Notes: a model not told the origin generated them from the sequence alone. A stretch of 64,000 nucleotides of DNA from Sorex araneus (GCF_027595985.1 NC_073313.1:86224899-86288898); one strand, 5' to 3'; positions 24,160 through 33,335 are shown, numbered from the stretch's first letter. Program-made: numbers and translations.

Positions 24160-25400
24160 CTGCATGCAAGAAAAGCAAGATTTCCCATTGAAATCATATT
24201 TAACTCAACAATATCGAAGTCATACTGTTGAAAAACCTTATACATGTAAAGAATGTAGGAAAACTTTCTCACTAAAGTCATGTAGAATTCAACAAAATCA
24301 AATTCATATAGTAAGAAATCCTAGGGGTGTAAAGCATGTAGAAAATATTTCCCACTAGAGAAATCCTAACAAGAATAGTAAGTCTTTTGCTGAAATGTTG
24401 AAGGCCACCAAAGTGGTAGCCATCTCTATAGACTGAACTAAGCCATATCCCCACGCCGGCTGAGAAGAAATATCCTTCTTTCTCGGGAAGAAACGTGGCG
24501 TGGCGTTAACCATAGTATGATGTCCATTAAGCTGACACGGACCTGGTGGCGTGGGAATCGGATACAAGGGAATAAATTATTATGTACTTGGAACAGCGGG
24601 ACGCTGGTGGAATCTTGAGCCGGGGCCAATACCAGCGTATTACTTTTGGTTCCAGAAACTGCTGGCAGACATTCTACCAGACTATCAACTAAGCCAGAGC
24701 CCCACGCCGGCTGATGACGAGAAATAACCATCTCTTTTGGTTTGTTTTCCCTTTGTCAGGCAGCGTGGTGATTACTAAACAGGAGTGATCTCGGTGGCGC
24801 GGGACGAGGGGGGAAAAAATAGAAAAGTTATGGAACAAACAGCGGGACTTAATATCTCTACATTATCAGCAATGGAGAGCCATCAAATGCTTCCTTGACA
24901 GTGGGACTGTCTTCTCTTTTTTGGGGGGAAACCCTAGCAACAATAGTGAATTATGTGTTGAAACATGGACTGTAACCAAGATAAAGTGTAAACGAAGTGA
25001 AACTTATCACTTACAAGGGCGGGGACTGGGGGGGCGGGAGGGGGCGGGAGGTATAATGGGGTGGTTGGTGATGGAATATGGGCACGGGTGAAGGGAAGGG
25101 TGTTTGAGTACTATATAACTGACATAATCCTGAGAACTTTGTAACCCTCCACATGGTGATTCAATAAAATTAAAAAAAAATATTTCCCACTAGAATCATG
25201 TCTAATTCAACAATATCGAAGTCAACAGGTGAGAAACCTTTCTCAGTAGTTTCACATCTAAGTCAACAATATGAAATTCATACAGGTAAGAAACACTACG
25301 AACTTTAAAGGAGAAGCTAAGTCAACAATATTAAATTCACACAGGTAAGAAACACTAACAACTTTAAAGAGGTAGGTAGGAATATGTTCTCACTGAAATA
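24160..25400 (+). pseudogene. Degenerate C2H2 zinc-finger sequence, split by retroposon
   Basis: In frame from about 24190 one reads a finger with CKECRKTFSLKS followed by IQQNQIHI and the linker remnant EKPY just before it. This is the C-x2-C...H layout of Krueppel-type fingers. The first zinc-binding histidine is replaced by glutamine (CAA) and the second half is out of register. The retroposon at 24359-25178 separates it from further finger debris (25194-25400). No start codon, KRAB exon or usable reading frame is present. It is a relic of a KRAB-type zinc-finger gene, without function as a protein. Confidence 0.75.
24359..25178 (+). mobile_element. Dimeric non-LTR retroposon, full copy
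   Basis: The 820-bp insertion is flanked by the 15-bp direct repeat AATATTTCCCACTAG (24344-24358 and 25179-25193) and has an A9 tail. Its architecture matches 10745-11675. It has two related blocks with CTAAGCCATATCCCCACGCC / CTAAGCCAGAGCCCCACGCC, each followed by GGTGGCGTGGGAA or GGTGGCGCGGGAC, then a G-rich L1-type tail. There is no ORF. The clean duplication defines the element ends. Confidence 0.8.
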
Positions 25401-25811
25401 AAATCTAATTCAATAAAAAAACAAAAAATAGGGAGACGTTGGAACACCCCAACTCTTGAGGCAAGCTTCCCCAACCATGAACCAATCCTCCTGGTCTTCT
25501 GTCTACTGTCCTCAGGTGATACTTTGTTTAGGTATAGGTCTAAGAAATTGCCTGATGAACCCTTTTTTCATTCTGATTCACTTCACTCACAAGAACTTCA
25601 TGCAATCACATCCAAGATACAGCAGTTCCTCTTTTGTTTTTGGGCCAATCACACCTCTGCCCCCCAATCCGCCCAGGTGTTCAGGACTTACTCTTGGCTC
25701 TGGACTCTGGCAACTACAAGGATGCCAGGGATCAAGCCCAGGTGACCACATACAAGAAAAGCATCTAATCTGCTGGACAATTGCTCTAAGTTTAGAAATA
25801 TTTAAGTGTAA

Positions 25812-27242
25812 GTGACTAACCTCAGTAATCTGGTGGGGCTTACCCAATCATATCAAGCCTTTAGAGATGAAACCAAATTCTTGTATTCCAATTTTTTTTA
25901 TTGCCAAAATCTGACAGACACATATATATCAGGAAAAGATTACATACCAGGTAAGGAAAATAGATGGAAAATTCAACTCAAACCCGGCAGAGTATATCAC
26001 TTGGGATCTACCAGCAAGGGTATTAACAAAATACCAAACACTTATCCCTTGGTATCTGTCAGGAAAATACCAAATATCAAATATCGAGAGAGTACTGGGA
26101 CACCAGTGATCAAACACAATGGGTTGCATGCAAGGCAGGCAAGCATGTACAAAACCTTTCCCACTGAAGTCATATCAAATTCAACAATATCGGAGTCATT
26201 CTGAAGACAAACATTACCAATGTAAAGCAAGTAGCAAAACATTCTCATTAAAGTTATGTAGAGGTCAACAATATCAGTTTCATACAGTGAGAAATCCTAT
26301 GAGTGTAAAAAATGTAGGAAATCGGGGCTGGAGCGATAGCACAGCGGGTAGGGCGTTTGCCTTGCACGCGGCCGACCTGGGTTCGAATCCCAGCATCCCA
26401 TATGGTCCCCTGAGCACCGCCAGGGGTGATTCCTGAGTGAAGAGCCAGGAGTGACCGCTGTGTATTGCCGGGTGTGACCCAAAAACAAAACAAAATAAAA
26501 TGTAGGAAATCTTATCCACTAGAATCGTATCTAATTCAACAGTATGGAAGTCACTCTGATGAAAAACCTTATAAATGTAAAGCAGGTAGGAAAATTTTCT
26601 CACTAAAGTCACGGAAAATTCAACAATATCAAATTCAGACACTAAGAAATCCTAGGGATGTAAAACATGAAGTAAATCTTTCCACTAAATAATATCAACT
26701 TCAACAATATCGAAGTCAGACAGGTAAGAAACCTTTCTCAGTAAAGTCACATCTAAGTCAACAATATGAAATTCATACAGGTAAGAAATCCTATGAAATT
26801 CAAAGGAGGAGGTATGGAAATTTTCTCACTAAAATCATATCGAATTCAATTAAAAAACAATAAAGAGGGAGACGTTGGAATCCCCCAGCCCTTGAGTCAG
26901 GCTTCCAACCATGGACCAATCTTCCTGGTCTTCTTTCTACTGAACTTGGGTGGTACTTAGTTTCCTTAGAAATCACATAGCTGAGATTGCCCAATGAACG
27001 CTTTTTTCTTTCTGATACACTGCACTTTCACAACTACATCCAATCAGATCCAACGTACAGCATTTATCTTTTCGTTTTCACCAATTCCACCGCTGCTCAG
27101 CCCCCAAGTGTTCGGGGCTTACTCTTGGCTCTGCACTCAGGCAAATATATGGATGCCAGGGATCAAACCCGGTTGATCTCCTCCAAGGCAAGCATCTTCC
27201 CTGCTGCACAATCGCTCTAGCCCTAGAAATATTTTCCTATAA
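25812..27242. repeat. Tandem unit 2 of the zinc-finger array
   Basis: 1431 bp, including a SINE at 26325-26498 with flanking AAAATGTAGGAAATC repeats, which leaves about 1.24 kb. It also includes an old antisense SINE at about 27080-27225. Confidence 0.85.
26150..26870 (+). pseudogene. Degenerate C2H2 zinc-finger sequence, unit 2
   Basis: Several finger-like stretches keep FSLKS and PYKCK motifs (for example KPYKCKAGRKIFSLKS near 26565). The second cysteine is changed to glycine in some, and the first histidine is glutamine throughout (QQY). A SINE interrupts the block. It is non-coding. Confidence 0.7.
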
Positions 27243-27641
27243 GTGATTAACCTCAAAAATCTGGTGGGTCATACACAAACAGATCAAATCTTTCCAGATG
27301 AAGCCAAATTCTAGTCTTCAATTTTTTAATTGCCAGAATCTGACAGACACATAGATCTGAAACATCTGTAACAGGCAAGGAATATATCAGGAAAATGCAG
27401 GTTAAAACCACGAGGAGCTTATCACTTGGCCTCTGCCAGCAAGGGTATTAACAAAGTACCAAACACTTATCCCTTGGTATCATTCAGCAAAATACCGTAT
27501 GTCAAATGATGAGAGAATAGTGGCACGCCAGGGATCAAACCCAATGGGCTGCATGCAAACGCAGGCAAGCATGTAGGAAAGCTTTTCTGTAGGGAGCCAG
27601 AGCACATTGCGCATGTGTCCCAACGTGGTAAACAACCACAT

Positions 27642-27775
27642 TGCGCATGCGCATGACTGGCCGACATCCGGTGTCCCAATGTGGTAAACAACCATATCGC
27701 GCATGCGCAACAACCACATTGCGCATGCGCAACAACCACATTGCACATGCGCAACGACCACATTGCGCATGAGTG
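27642..27775 (+). promoter_or_regulatory. Tandem NRF1-like palindrome array in U3
   Basis: TGCGCATGCGCA or its close variant occurs at 27642-27653, 27698-27709, 27720-27731 and 27742-27753 (one base degenerate), with a half site near 27764. From 27698 on, the period is exactly 22 bp. The motif matches the published NRF1 consensus (YGCGCAYGCGCR). The 3' LTR has one unit fewer. Binding is inferred from the motif only. Confidence 0.7.
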
Positions 27776-27792
27776 GCGGCCATGACAGAGTG

Positions 27793-27912
27793 ACCTCATA
27801 TGGGGTGATTGGCGGGCGCCAATAGATGAGCGCCACCTCATATGGGGTGATTGGCGAGAGCCAATAGAGTGCCACCTCATATGGGGTGATTGGCGAGAGC
27901 CAATAGATGAGC
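27793..27912 (+). promoter_or_regulatory. Triplicated inverted CCAAT-pair array in U3
   Basis: Three units start at 27793, 27835 and 27874 (periods 42 and 39 bp). Each carries CCTCATATGGGGTG followed by ATTGG, a short spacer and CCAAT. This gives six potential NF-Y half-elements in facing pairs. A CACGTCA and a GGCGGGG follow directly upstream of the TATA box. Confidence 0.65.
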
Positions 27913-27939
27913 ACCACGTCAGAGGCGGGGCAACCAGGC

Positions 27940-27947
27940 TATATAAG
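27940..27947 (+). promoter_or_regulatory. TATA box of 5' LTR
   Basis: TATATAAG, 21-22 bp downstream of CACGTCA, and 55 bp upstream of AATAAA. The same sequence is in the 3' LTR at 34843-34850. Confidence 0.85.
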
Positions 27948-27994
27948 GACTGCCATTACCCGGGTTGTGGTTCTTTCTCTTCGGGAGTTAACTG

Positions 27995-28000
27995 AATAAA
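27995..28000 (+). terminator. Polyadenylation signal in LTR R region
   Basis: AATAAA within R. The copy used for the 3' end would be the one at 34898-34903 in the 3' LTR. Confidence 0.8.
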
Positions 28001-28080
28001 ACGGCTGCAGAAGGATCCTCAACCCGTGTCGTCTCACTCTTTGCTGGCGAAGGGAAATCGCGACACGGGCTACGAACAAC

Positions 28081-28098
28081 TGGTGCCGAAACCCGGGA
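28081..28098 (+). other. Primer-binding site, tRNA-Phe type
   Basis: TGGTGCCGAAACCCGGGA is complementary to the 3' end of tRNA-Phe, the primer used by rodent IAP elements. It lies 2 bp after the LTR end. Confidence 0.9.
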
Positions 28099-28199
28099 AA
28101 TCCATCTTGCACCGCGAGGAAGAACCCCTCCTTTTGGAGGGAGGATTCAGAACTGCAGGTACGACTGCTCGGAGAGGCGTGCTGCGGACCACTGCCCAG

Positions 28200-28210
28200 T
28201 GTTGGTAAGA
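28200..28210 (+). other. Candidate splice donor for env mRNA
   Basis: TGTTG|GTAAGA, with GT at 28205-28206, lies 11 bp before the first gag ATG. Spliced RNA would therefore lack gag. The partner acceptor is at 33334-33335. Confidence 0.65.
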
Positions 28211-28215
28211 AAAGA

Positions 28216-29973
28216 ATGCCCGTTTCCTGGTGGTGGGGAGCACTCTTTGTCCTCCTTATTTGGATTTGCCTTCTCTTTTGCTCTTGTGTCTTTACTATGG
28301 GCACTGAGGCGACTTGGAAGATGGTTCAAAATTGTTTGGAGGATGAGGCATGCTCCATAGTGGTCAGGGAAGGCCGGCAGGTGTTGGAAAAGGTCCAAGA
28401 CAGTTTGTCAGAAACCGAGCGATCAGAAGGGCTGGGCGCGTGTATGAAAATACCCAGCAATAAGGAAAAAGGACTGCCCGGTGGGGGCAAGAAGTTAGAA
28501 GGGAGAGGGGAAATAAATAAGGAAAAAGGACTGCCCGGTGGGGGCAAGAAGCTAGAAGGGAAAGGGGAAATAAATGAAACAAATGACCCTCCCGCTGCTT
28601 GTGCACCTCGATCCGCCTCGGACGAGGCCGGGGACTTGTACCCCAGGCGTGACGTGGCTGCAATCAGCTTAGACCTTAGACATAGACCTAGACATAGCCC
28701 CTCGGAGGATTCCTCCCTTAGTTCCGAAGAGGAGGATTTATTACAGCAAAAAGCGGCCCGTTATGAAGCAACTAGGTACCATCCTCTGAAGTCTCGGGCT
28801 CGCGGTGAGAGGGGCTCGACACGCCCCTCGCCTTCCGCTCCTCCCCCTCCACCCTATCATGATCCTCCCTTGGACAAGGCACGTCCATCTCGTACTTCCC
28901 TGTTTCCTGATAATCTGCGCAGGCAGATGCGATTAGCTTTCCCCGTCTTAGAGGGGGATGGGGACGAGCGCGTTTACGCCCACGTGGAGTTTGCTCAGAT
29001 TAAGGAGCTAGCGGAGGCGGTCAGGAAATACGGAACAAATGCCAACTACACCATTTCCCTGCTTGACAGGCTAGCACGGGATCGAATGACCCCCAGGGAT
29101 TGGCAGGACGTGGCCAAAGCCACGCTACCCAATAACGGGAAATTTCTAGAGTGGAAGGCCCTCTGGTATGATGCAGCTCAGGATCAGGCTCGCCTTAGCC
29201 ACAACGCCCGCTATGCCGCGCAGCACGAGTGGACCAGTGATATGCTTACTGGCCAGGGCGTCCATGCAGAGGATCAGATTAACTTACCCTGGGGGGTATA
29301 TCCCCAGATATCCTTGCTTGCCATAAAAGCCTGGAAAGGCCTTTCCGCAAAAGGTGAGACAAGTAACCAACTCACAAAGGTCATTCAGGGGCCTCAGGAA
29401 CCCTTCTCTGATTTTGTTGCACGCATGACGGAGGTGGCGAGTCGCATTTTTGGTGACTCGGACGCAGCGACCCCCCTTATCGAGCAGCTCATTTTTGAAC
29501 AAGCGACTCAGGAATGCAGGAATGCCATAGCCCCGAGGAAGGCTAAGGGCTTGCAGGATTGGCTCAAAGTCTGCCGCGAGCTCGGGGGCCCCCTCTCCAA
29601 CGCTGGCCTAGCGGCAGCCATTCTCTGCTCACAGCGGCAGCGAGGCTCGGATCCCTCCTGGGACCGCACCTGTTTTAATTGTGGGAAGCGAGGACACGTT
29701 AAGCGTGACTGCAGGACGCCGCGGGAGACCCCCTCTCTGTGTCAGCGCTGCAAGAAGGGCAATCACCCCGCCGACCGTTGTCGGTCCGTCCGTGACAATA
29801 CGGGGCGGCTCCTCCCACCTCTAATCTCGGAGGAGCCAAAAAACGGGAGGCGAGGCCCATGGTCTCAGGGCCTGAACAAGTATGGGACCAGGTTCTTTCG
29901 GGAGGCTCAGGAACAGCAACCCAGTGCAGAGTCACCCAACTGGACCTCCGTGCCACCTCCTCCCTCACCATAA
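28216..29973 (+). CDS. gag: Retroviral Gag polyprotein
   Basis: An open frame of 585 codons encodes the structural polyprotein that assembles the particle. In order it has a hydrophobic N-terminus (residues about 5-26, WWWGALFVLLIWICLLF), a 19-residue tandem duplication (residues 82-100 and 101-119), late-domain motifs PSAP (206-209) and PPPY (about 211-214), and the capsid major homology region around residues 390-410. Two CCHC zinc knuckles follow (from residues 486 and 509, both C-x2-C-x4-H-x4-C), and the protein ends in a proline-rich tail. A second ATG at codon 28 (28297) has a better initiation context (A at -3, G at +4) and starts MGTEAT, which fits the N-myristoylation pattern. Which start is used decides between ER insertion, as in IAP Gag, and plasma-membrane targeting. 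The frame has no internal break. Confidence 0.93.
   Translation: MPVSWWWGALFVLLIWICLLFCSCVFTMGTEATWKMVQNCLEDEACSIVVREGRQVLEKVQDSLSETERSEGLGACMKIPSNKEKGLPGGGKKLEGRGEINKEKGLPGGGKKLEGKGEINETNDPPAACAPRSASDEAGDLYPRRDVAAISLDLRHRPRHSPSEDSSLSSEEEDLLQQKAARYEATRYHPLKSRARGERGSTRPSPSAPPPPPYHDPPLDKARPSRTSLFPDNLRRQMRLAFPVLEGDGDERVYAHVEFAQIKELAEAVRKYGTNANYTISLLDRLARDRMTPRDWQDVAKATLPNNGKFLEWKALWYDAAQDQARLSHNARYAAQHEWTSDMLTGQGVHAEDQINLPWGVYPQISLLAIKAWKGLSAKGETSNQLTKVIQGPQEPFSDFVARMTEVASRIFGDSDAATPLIEQLIFEQATQECRNAIAPRKAKGLQDWLKVCRELGGPLSNAGLAAAILCSQRQRGSDPSWDRTCFNCGKRGHVKRDCRTPRETPSLCQRCKKGNHPADRCRSVRDNTGRLLPPLISEEPKNGRRGPWSQGLNKYGTRFFREAQEQQPSAESPNWTSVPPPPSP
28459..28572 (+). repeat. 57-bp tandem duplication within gag
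   Basis: Two copies (28459-28515 and 28516-28572) differ at two bases. Being 19 codons long, the duplication keeps the frame. It lies between the N-terminal matrix-like part and the late-domain region. Confidence 0.9.
29838..29890 (+). promoter_or_regulatory. gag-pro -1 frameshift signal with pseudoknot
   Basis: The heptamer AAAAAAC (29838-29844) is in the zero frame as A AAA AAC. After an 8-nt spacer, AGGCCC (29853-29858) pairs with GGGCCT (29868-29873). The loop segment TGGTCTC (29860-29866) pairs with GGGACCA (29884-29890) with one G-U. One unpaired A (29867) sits between the stems. This matches the H-type pseudoknot layout known from mouse mammary tumour virus gag-pro. Confidence 0.8.
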
Positions 29974-30720
29974 CCCGATTCAGGAGTCCAGCCTGTTCCG
30001 GTGGCACCCGTGCAAGAAGCCCCTCCTGGATGCATTGGCCTTTTAGTGGGAAGGACAACCCTCGCGAAGCTGGGTCTTATAGTTTACCCAGGTACACTAG
30101 ATGTCAGAAAACCGAGCATTCAGGTTTTATGCTCCTGCCCGACAGGCACCTTTGTAATTAAGGAAGGGGACCGTGTCGCGCAGGCGCTCCTCTTCCCGGC
30201 TGGTTTTGAGGACCCTAAACGGAGAGGCCCCTTGGAAATCCCTGCCACGAACCCTGTGCAAGCTTACCTAGTCATGAACCTGACCAAGAGACCTAAACTG
30301 ACCCTTTCCATTCAGGGTAAGCGTTTTGAGGGCATTATGGACACCGGCGCTGACCGGAGTATCATCTCCTCGCACTGGTGGCCTAAGGGCTGGCCGGTGG
30401 CTGAGTCTGAGCATGAGCTTCAGGGTCTAGGTTATACCCAATGCCCTTCCATGAGCACCCAGGTCCTCACCTGGCGTACTGATGAAGGGAGCAAGGGTTC
30501 CTTCACCCCGTATGTCCTGCCTCTCCCAGTTAACCTTTGGGGCAGGGATGTCTTAACAGCCTTAGGCATAGTCTTGACCGATCAGTACTCCCCTCAGGCA
30601 CGCAAAATGATGCAGGGCATGGGGTACATACCAGGAGAAGGACTAGGAAAGAATTCCAGTGGCATCACAGAGCCTATCACTGCGGAGGGAAATCAAGGCA
30701 AAACGGGGCTGGGTTTTTGA
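29844..30720 (+). pseudogene. pro: Retroviral dUTPase-protease (pro) with a frame lesion
   Basis: The -1 frame after the slippery site carries the dUTPase start region (LDLRATSS at about 29940-29965). The rest of dUTPase (PGCIGLLVGRTT from 30025, GDRVAQALL near 30172), the aspartic protease (DTGAD at 30340-30354) and a C-terminal G-patch ([13 protein letters not shown], about 30618-30656) lie one frame over, in the gag frame. A one-base change in about 29966-29980 is therefore implied. The dUTPase degrades dUTP, and the protease cuts Gag and Gag-Pol. Because of the lesion, ribosomes that shift at 29844 end at a stop near 30161. The protease half is in the gag frame directly behind the gag TAA (29971-29973). 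The domain order dUTPase, protease, G-patch is betaretroviral. Confidence 0.85.
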
Positions 30721-30791
30721 TCAGGGCCACTGGGGCGGAGCTACCCATTCCCTGGACCACGAGATCCCCGGTCTGGGTGCCTCAGTGGCCC
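30711..30791 (+). promoter_or_regulatory. pro-pol -1 frameshift signal with long stem
   Basis: The heptamer GGGTTTT (30711-30717) is in the pro frame as G GGT TTT and is followed at once by the pro stop TGA. Six bases later GGGCCACTG (30724-30732) pairs perfectly with CAGTGGCCC (30783-30791). The stem can extend to about 14 bp with two G-U pairs. The shift enters the pol frame at 30717. Confidence 0.75.
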
Positions 30792-33308
30792 CTGCCCCTA
30801 GATAAGCTCCAAGCATTAACAACTATTGTGGCAGAACAAGTGAAAAAAGGATGCGTTGAGCCCTCCACTTCCCCGTGGAATACCCCAGTTTTTGTCATTA
30901 AAAAACGATCAGGCACCTGGAGACTTTTGCACGATCTTCGCGCAATTAATGCCCAAATGGAACTCTTAGGCCCTGTACAGCGGGGCCTCCCCTTGCTTTC
31001 CGCCTTGCCCGCTAATTGGTATCTCTATATTATTGATATTAAGGATTGCTTTTTCTCCATTCCTTTGCACCCTGCAGATCGCCCCCGCTTTTCATTTACT
31101 GTTCCTGAACTTAATCATAAGGGTCCCGACTCTCGATATCAATGGAGAGTTTTACCCCAGGGCATGGCTAATAGCCCCACTATATGCCAGCTATATGTCC
31201 AGCGAGCCCTGCGACCACTTAGAAAGCAGTTCCCTCAACTTTATATCATACATTATATGGATGATATTTTGTTAGCATTTCATAATAAGGATACCCTGCA
31301 GGAGGCCTTCAAGGTCCTCAGAGATGACTTTAACGAATGGAACTTACAATTGGCCCCGGAGAAGGTGCAATTTTCTGATACTGGCTCCTTTCTGGGAACC
31401 ACTATCTACCCAAAGTACATCATGCCTCAAAGGATTCAGTTACAGGTGCGAGATCTGCGCACACTCAATGATTTTCAGAAGCTATTAGGGGACATTAACT
31501 GGCTGCGCCCCTCCTTGGGGGTCCCTTCTGGGGATATGGCCCCTCTATTTAAAATATTGGAGGGGGACCCCGCCCTGGACTCCCCCAGGGAACTAACGCC
31601 CGAGGGGCGGGTGGCACTACAGAAAATTGAGCAAGCGATTAGTAAAGCCCAGCTGTCCAGGATAGACTATCATCATCCCTGGCAATTATGTATTTTTCCT
31701 ACTCGAGGCACTCCCACAGCTGCTCTGTGGCAGGATGGCCCCCTTCTTTGGATCCATCCACATGCATCCCCTGCAAAAAGTATTGTTTCCTACCCTGCTG
31801 CTGTGGCTGATCTGGCTCTAAAGGGACTTCAGCGCTCTTTGGAACATTTTGGGCTCCACCCGGCCAAGTTAATTATTCCCTATACTCTGCAACAGCGTCA
31901 GGTTCTGGCGGCCGAACATGACTCTTGGGCCATATTGTCCGTGGTCTTCAATGGGGACATTGATAATCATTTCCCCCAACATCCCCTGGCCCGCTTTGCC
32001 ACCTTACATCCTTTGATTTTCCCCAAAGTTACAGTAAAGCGCCCTGTCCCTGGGGCCACCACTGTCTACACTGATGGCTCTAAAACAGGCATTGGGGCGT
32101 ACTTGGCCAAAGGACAGGTGGTTCGTAGGAACTACGGCCAGCGCTCACCACAGGTGGTCGAGTGCAAGATTGTAGCAGAAGTCCTTAAACGCTTCCCGGA
32201 GCCTTTGAATCTGGTGTCTGACTCCATTTATGTGGTAAATGCCCTTCAAGTCCTTGAGACTGCTTGCGTTATAAGGGGCAGAGGCCCCGTGTCCCAGATT
32301 TTTCAGGAAATCCAGCGCAGCCTTTTGCAGCGCTGCAACCCAATTTTTGTGACGCACATTCGCGCTCACAGTCACCTCCCCGGCCCTATGGCGTTGGGCA
32401 ACGCTCTTGTAGACGAGGCTACGCGCCCACTGGCCTTACTAGCTGAGCCGATCCAACAGGCGAAAGACTTCCACGAGAAGTTTCATGTTACAGCTGAAAC
32501 TCTGAAGCACAGGTTCCAGATTACTCGCCAACAGGCTCGGGACATCGTGACTGGGTGTAAAGACTGTGTCCAGTATTTCCCTGCATGGGCTGTTGGGGTT
32601 AACCCGCGGGGCCTGCGACCCCTCCACCTCTGGCAGATGGATGTCACCCACGTCCCCAGCTTGGGTAAGGCTCAGTTTGTGCATGTTTCTGTTGACACCT
32701 GCTCAGGCGTTCTTATGGCCACACCCCTGGGTGGGGAGAAGGCCACTCATGTTATCCAGCACTGCCTGGAGGCCTGGAGCACCTGGGGCAAGCCTCAGGT
32801 CTTGAAGACTGATAATGGACCGGCCTATTCCTCCCAAAAATTCCTGCTATTCTGTGCTCAGATGCAGGTAACCCACGTTACGGGCATTCCTTATAACCCA
32901 CAGGGCCAAGCCATGGTTGAACGAGCACATAGGACCCTGAAGTCTTACTTACAAAAACTGAGAGGGGGATGGGAGGACGTAAGGTCCCCCAGAAGTGCTC
33001 TTGCACTTACTCTTTTTGTGCTCAATTATCTGATTTTGGATGACTCAGGCAATTCGGCCGCAGACCGCCATGTGGCCCCTCCCCGCACTCCACCTCTGCT
33101 GGTTAAGTGGAAGGACACTATTGATAATACCTGGAAGGGTCCTGACCCTGCCCTGATCAAATCGAGAGGCGCGGTGTGCGTCTTTCCACAAGAAGCCGCG
33201 CAGCCTTTCTGGGTCCCTGAAAGATTGACGCAGGCCCTGAAACAGGCTACCCCGACTGAGGAGGCGGTTGACACCGAGTCCGCAGAATGCTCCAGGGGGA
33301 ACCCCTGA
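30717..33308 (+). CDS. pol: Retroviral Pol: reverse transcriptase, RNase H, integrase
   Basis: Open for 863 codons from the -1 shift point to TGA at 33306-33308, about the normal length for a betaretrovirus. Reverse transcriptase shows [10 protein letters not shown] and the YMDD active site (31254-31265, residues 180-183). RNase H has TDGS (D at residue 453), the E and D of ECKIVAE and LVSDS, and HSHLPG near its end. Integrase has an N-terminal HHCC zinc site (FHEKFH ... CKDC). Its catalytic triad is D642 (QMDVTH), D699 (KTDNGP) and E735 (MVERAH), with the retroviral D,D-35-E spacing, and its C-terminal domain ends in a WKGP and FWVPER-type region. All catalytic residues expected for the three enzymes are visible and no stop or frameshift interrupts them. 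It is made only through both frameshifts, so the pro lesion upstream should cut off its supply. Confidence 0.93.
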   Translation: MIRATGAELPIPWTTRSPVWVPQWPLPLDKLQALTTIVAEQVKKGCVEPSTSPWNTPVFVIKKRSGTWRLLHDLRAINAQMELLGPVQRGLPLLSALPANWYLYIIDIKDCFFSIPLHPADRPRFSFTVPELNHKGPDSRYQWRVLPQGMANSPTICQLYVQRALRPLRKQFPQLYIIHYMDDILLAFHNKDTLQEAFKVLRDDFNEWNLQLAPEKVQFSDTGSFLGTTIYPKYIMPQRIQLQVRDLRTLNDFQKLLGDINWLRPSLGVPSGDMAPLFKILEGDPALDSPRELTPEGRVALQKIEQAISKAQLSRIDYHHPWQLCIFPTRGTPTAALWQDGPLLWIHPHASPAKSIVSYPAAVADLALKGLQRSLEHFGLHPAKLIIPYTLQQRQVLAAEHDSWAILSVVFNGDIDNHFPQHPLARFATLHPLIFPKVTVKRPVPGATTVYTDGSKTGIGAYLAKGQVVRRNYGQRSPQVVECKIVAEVLKRFPEPLNLVSDSIYVVNALQVLETACVIRGRGPVSQIFQEIQRSLLQRCNPIFVTHIRAHSHLPGPMALGNALVDEATRPLALLAEPIQQAKDFHEKFHVTAETLKHRFQITRQQARDIVTGCKDCVQYFPAWAVGVNPRGLRPLHLWQMDVTHVPSLGKAQFVHVSVDTCSGVLMATPLGGEKATHVIQHCLEAWSTWGKPQVLKTDNGPAYSSQKFLLFCAQMQVTHVTGIPYNPQGQAMVERAHRTLKSYLQKLRGGWEDVRSPRSALALTLFVLNYLILDDSGNSAADRHVAPPRTPPLLVKWKDTIDNTWKGPDPALIKSRGAVCVFPQEAAQPFWVPERLTQALKQATPTEEAVDTESAECSRGNP

Positions 33309-33312
33309 GAGG

Positions 33313-33335
33313 GATTCTCTCTTTTCTTCTTACAG
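33313..33335 (+). other. Candidate env splice acceptor
   Basis: A pyrimidine tract (TTCTCTCTTTTCTTCTTACAG) ends at AG 33334-33335, five bases before the ATG at 33341. It pairs with the donor at 28205. Confidence 0.8.

Larger units (their letters stand above)
23850..25811. repeat. Tandem unit 1 of a 1.2-kb degenerate zinc-finger array
   Basis: The unit starts at GTGACTAACCTCAATAATCT. The same landmark recurs at 25812, 27243 and 35884. It holds a spacer, a degenerate C2H2 finger segment and an old antisense SINE (about 25635-25790). Without the inserted retroposon it is about 1.14 kb. Confidence 0.85.
27588..28078 (+). repeat. 5' LTR, 491 bp
   Basis: It begins TGTAGGGAGC and ends CTACGAACA. 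U3 contains NRF1-like and CCAAT-pair tandem arrays. TATATAAG is at 27940-27947, so R begins near 27970, and AATAAA is at 27995-28000. It has one 22-bp unit more than the 3' LTR. Confidence 0.95.

Noticed and set aside
27642-27775. The 22-bp repeats as a CRISPR-like array
   Set aside because: They are contiguous units without unique spacers, inside an LTR of a mammalian retrovirus.
30001-30720. Protease frame taken as starting with GTG at 30001
   Set aside because: Betaretroviral pro is reached by frameshifting and does not start on its own codon; the frame continues upstream to the gag stop.
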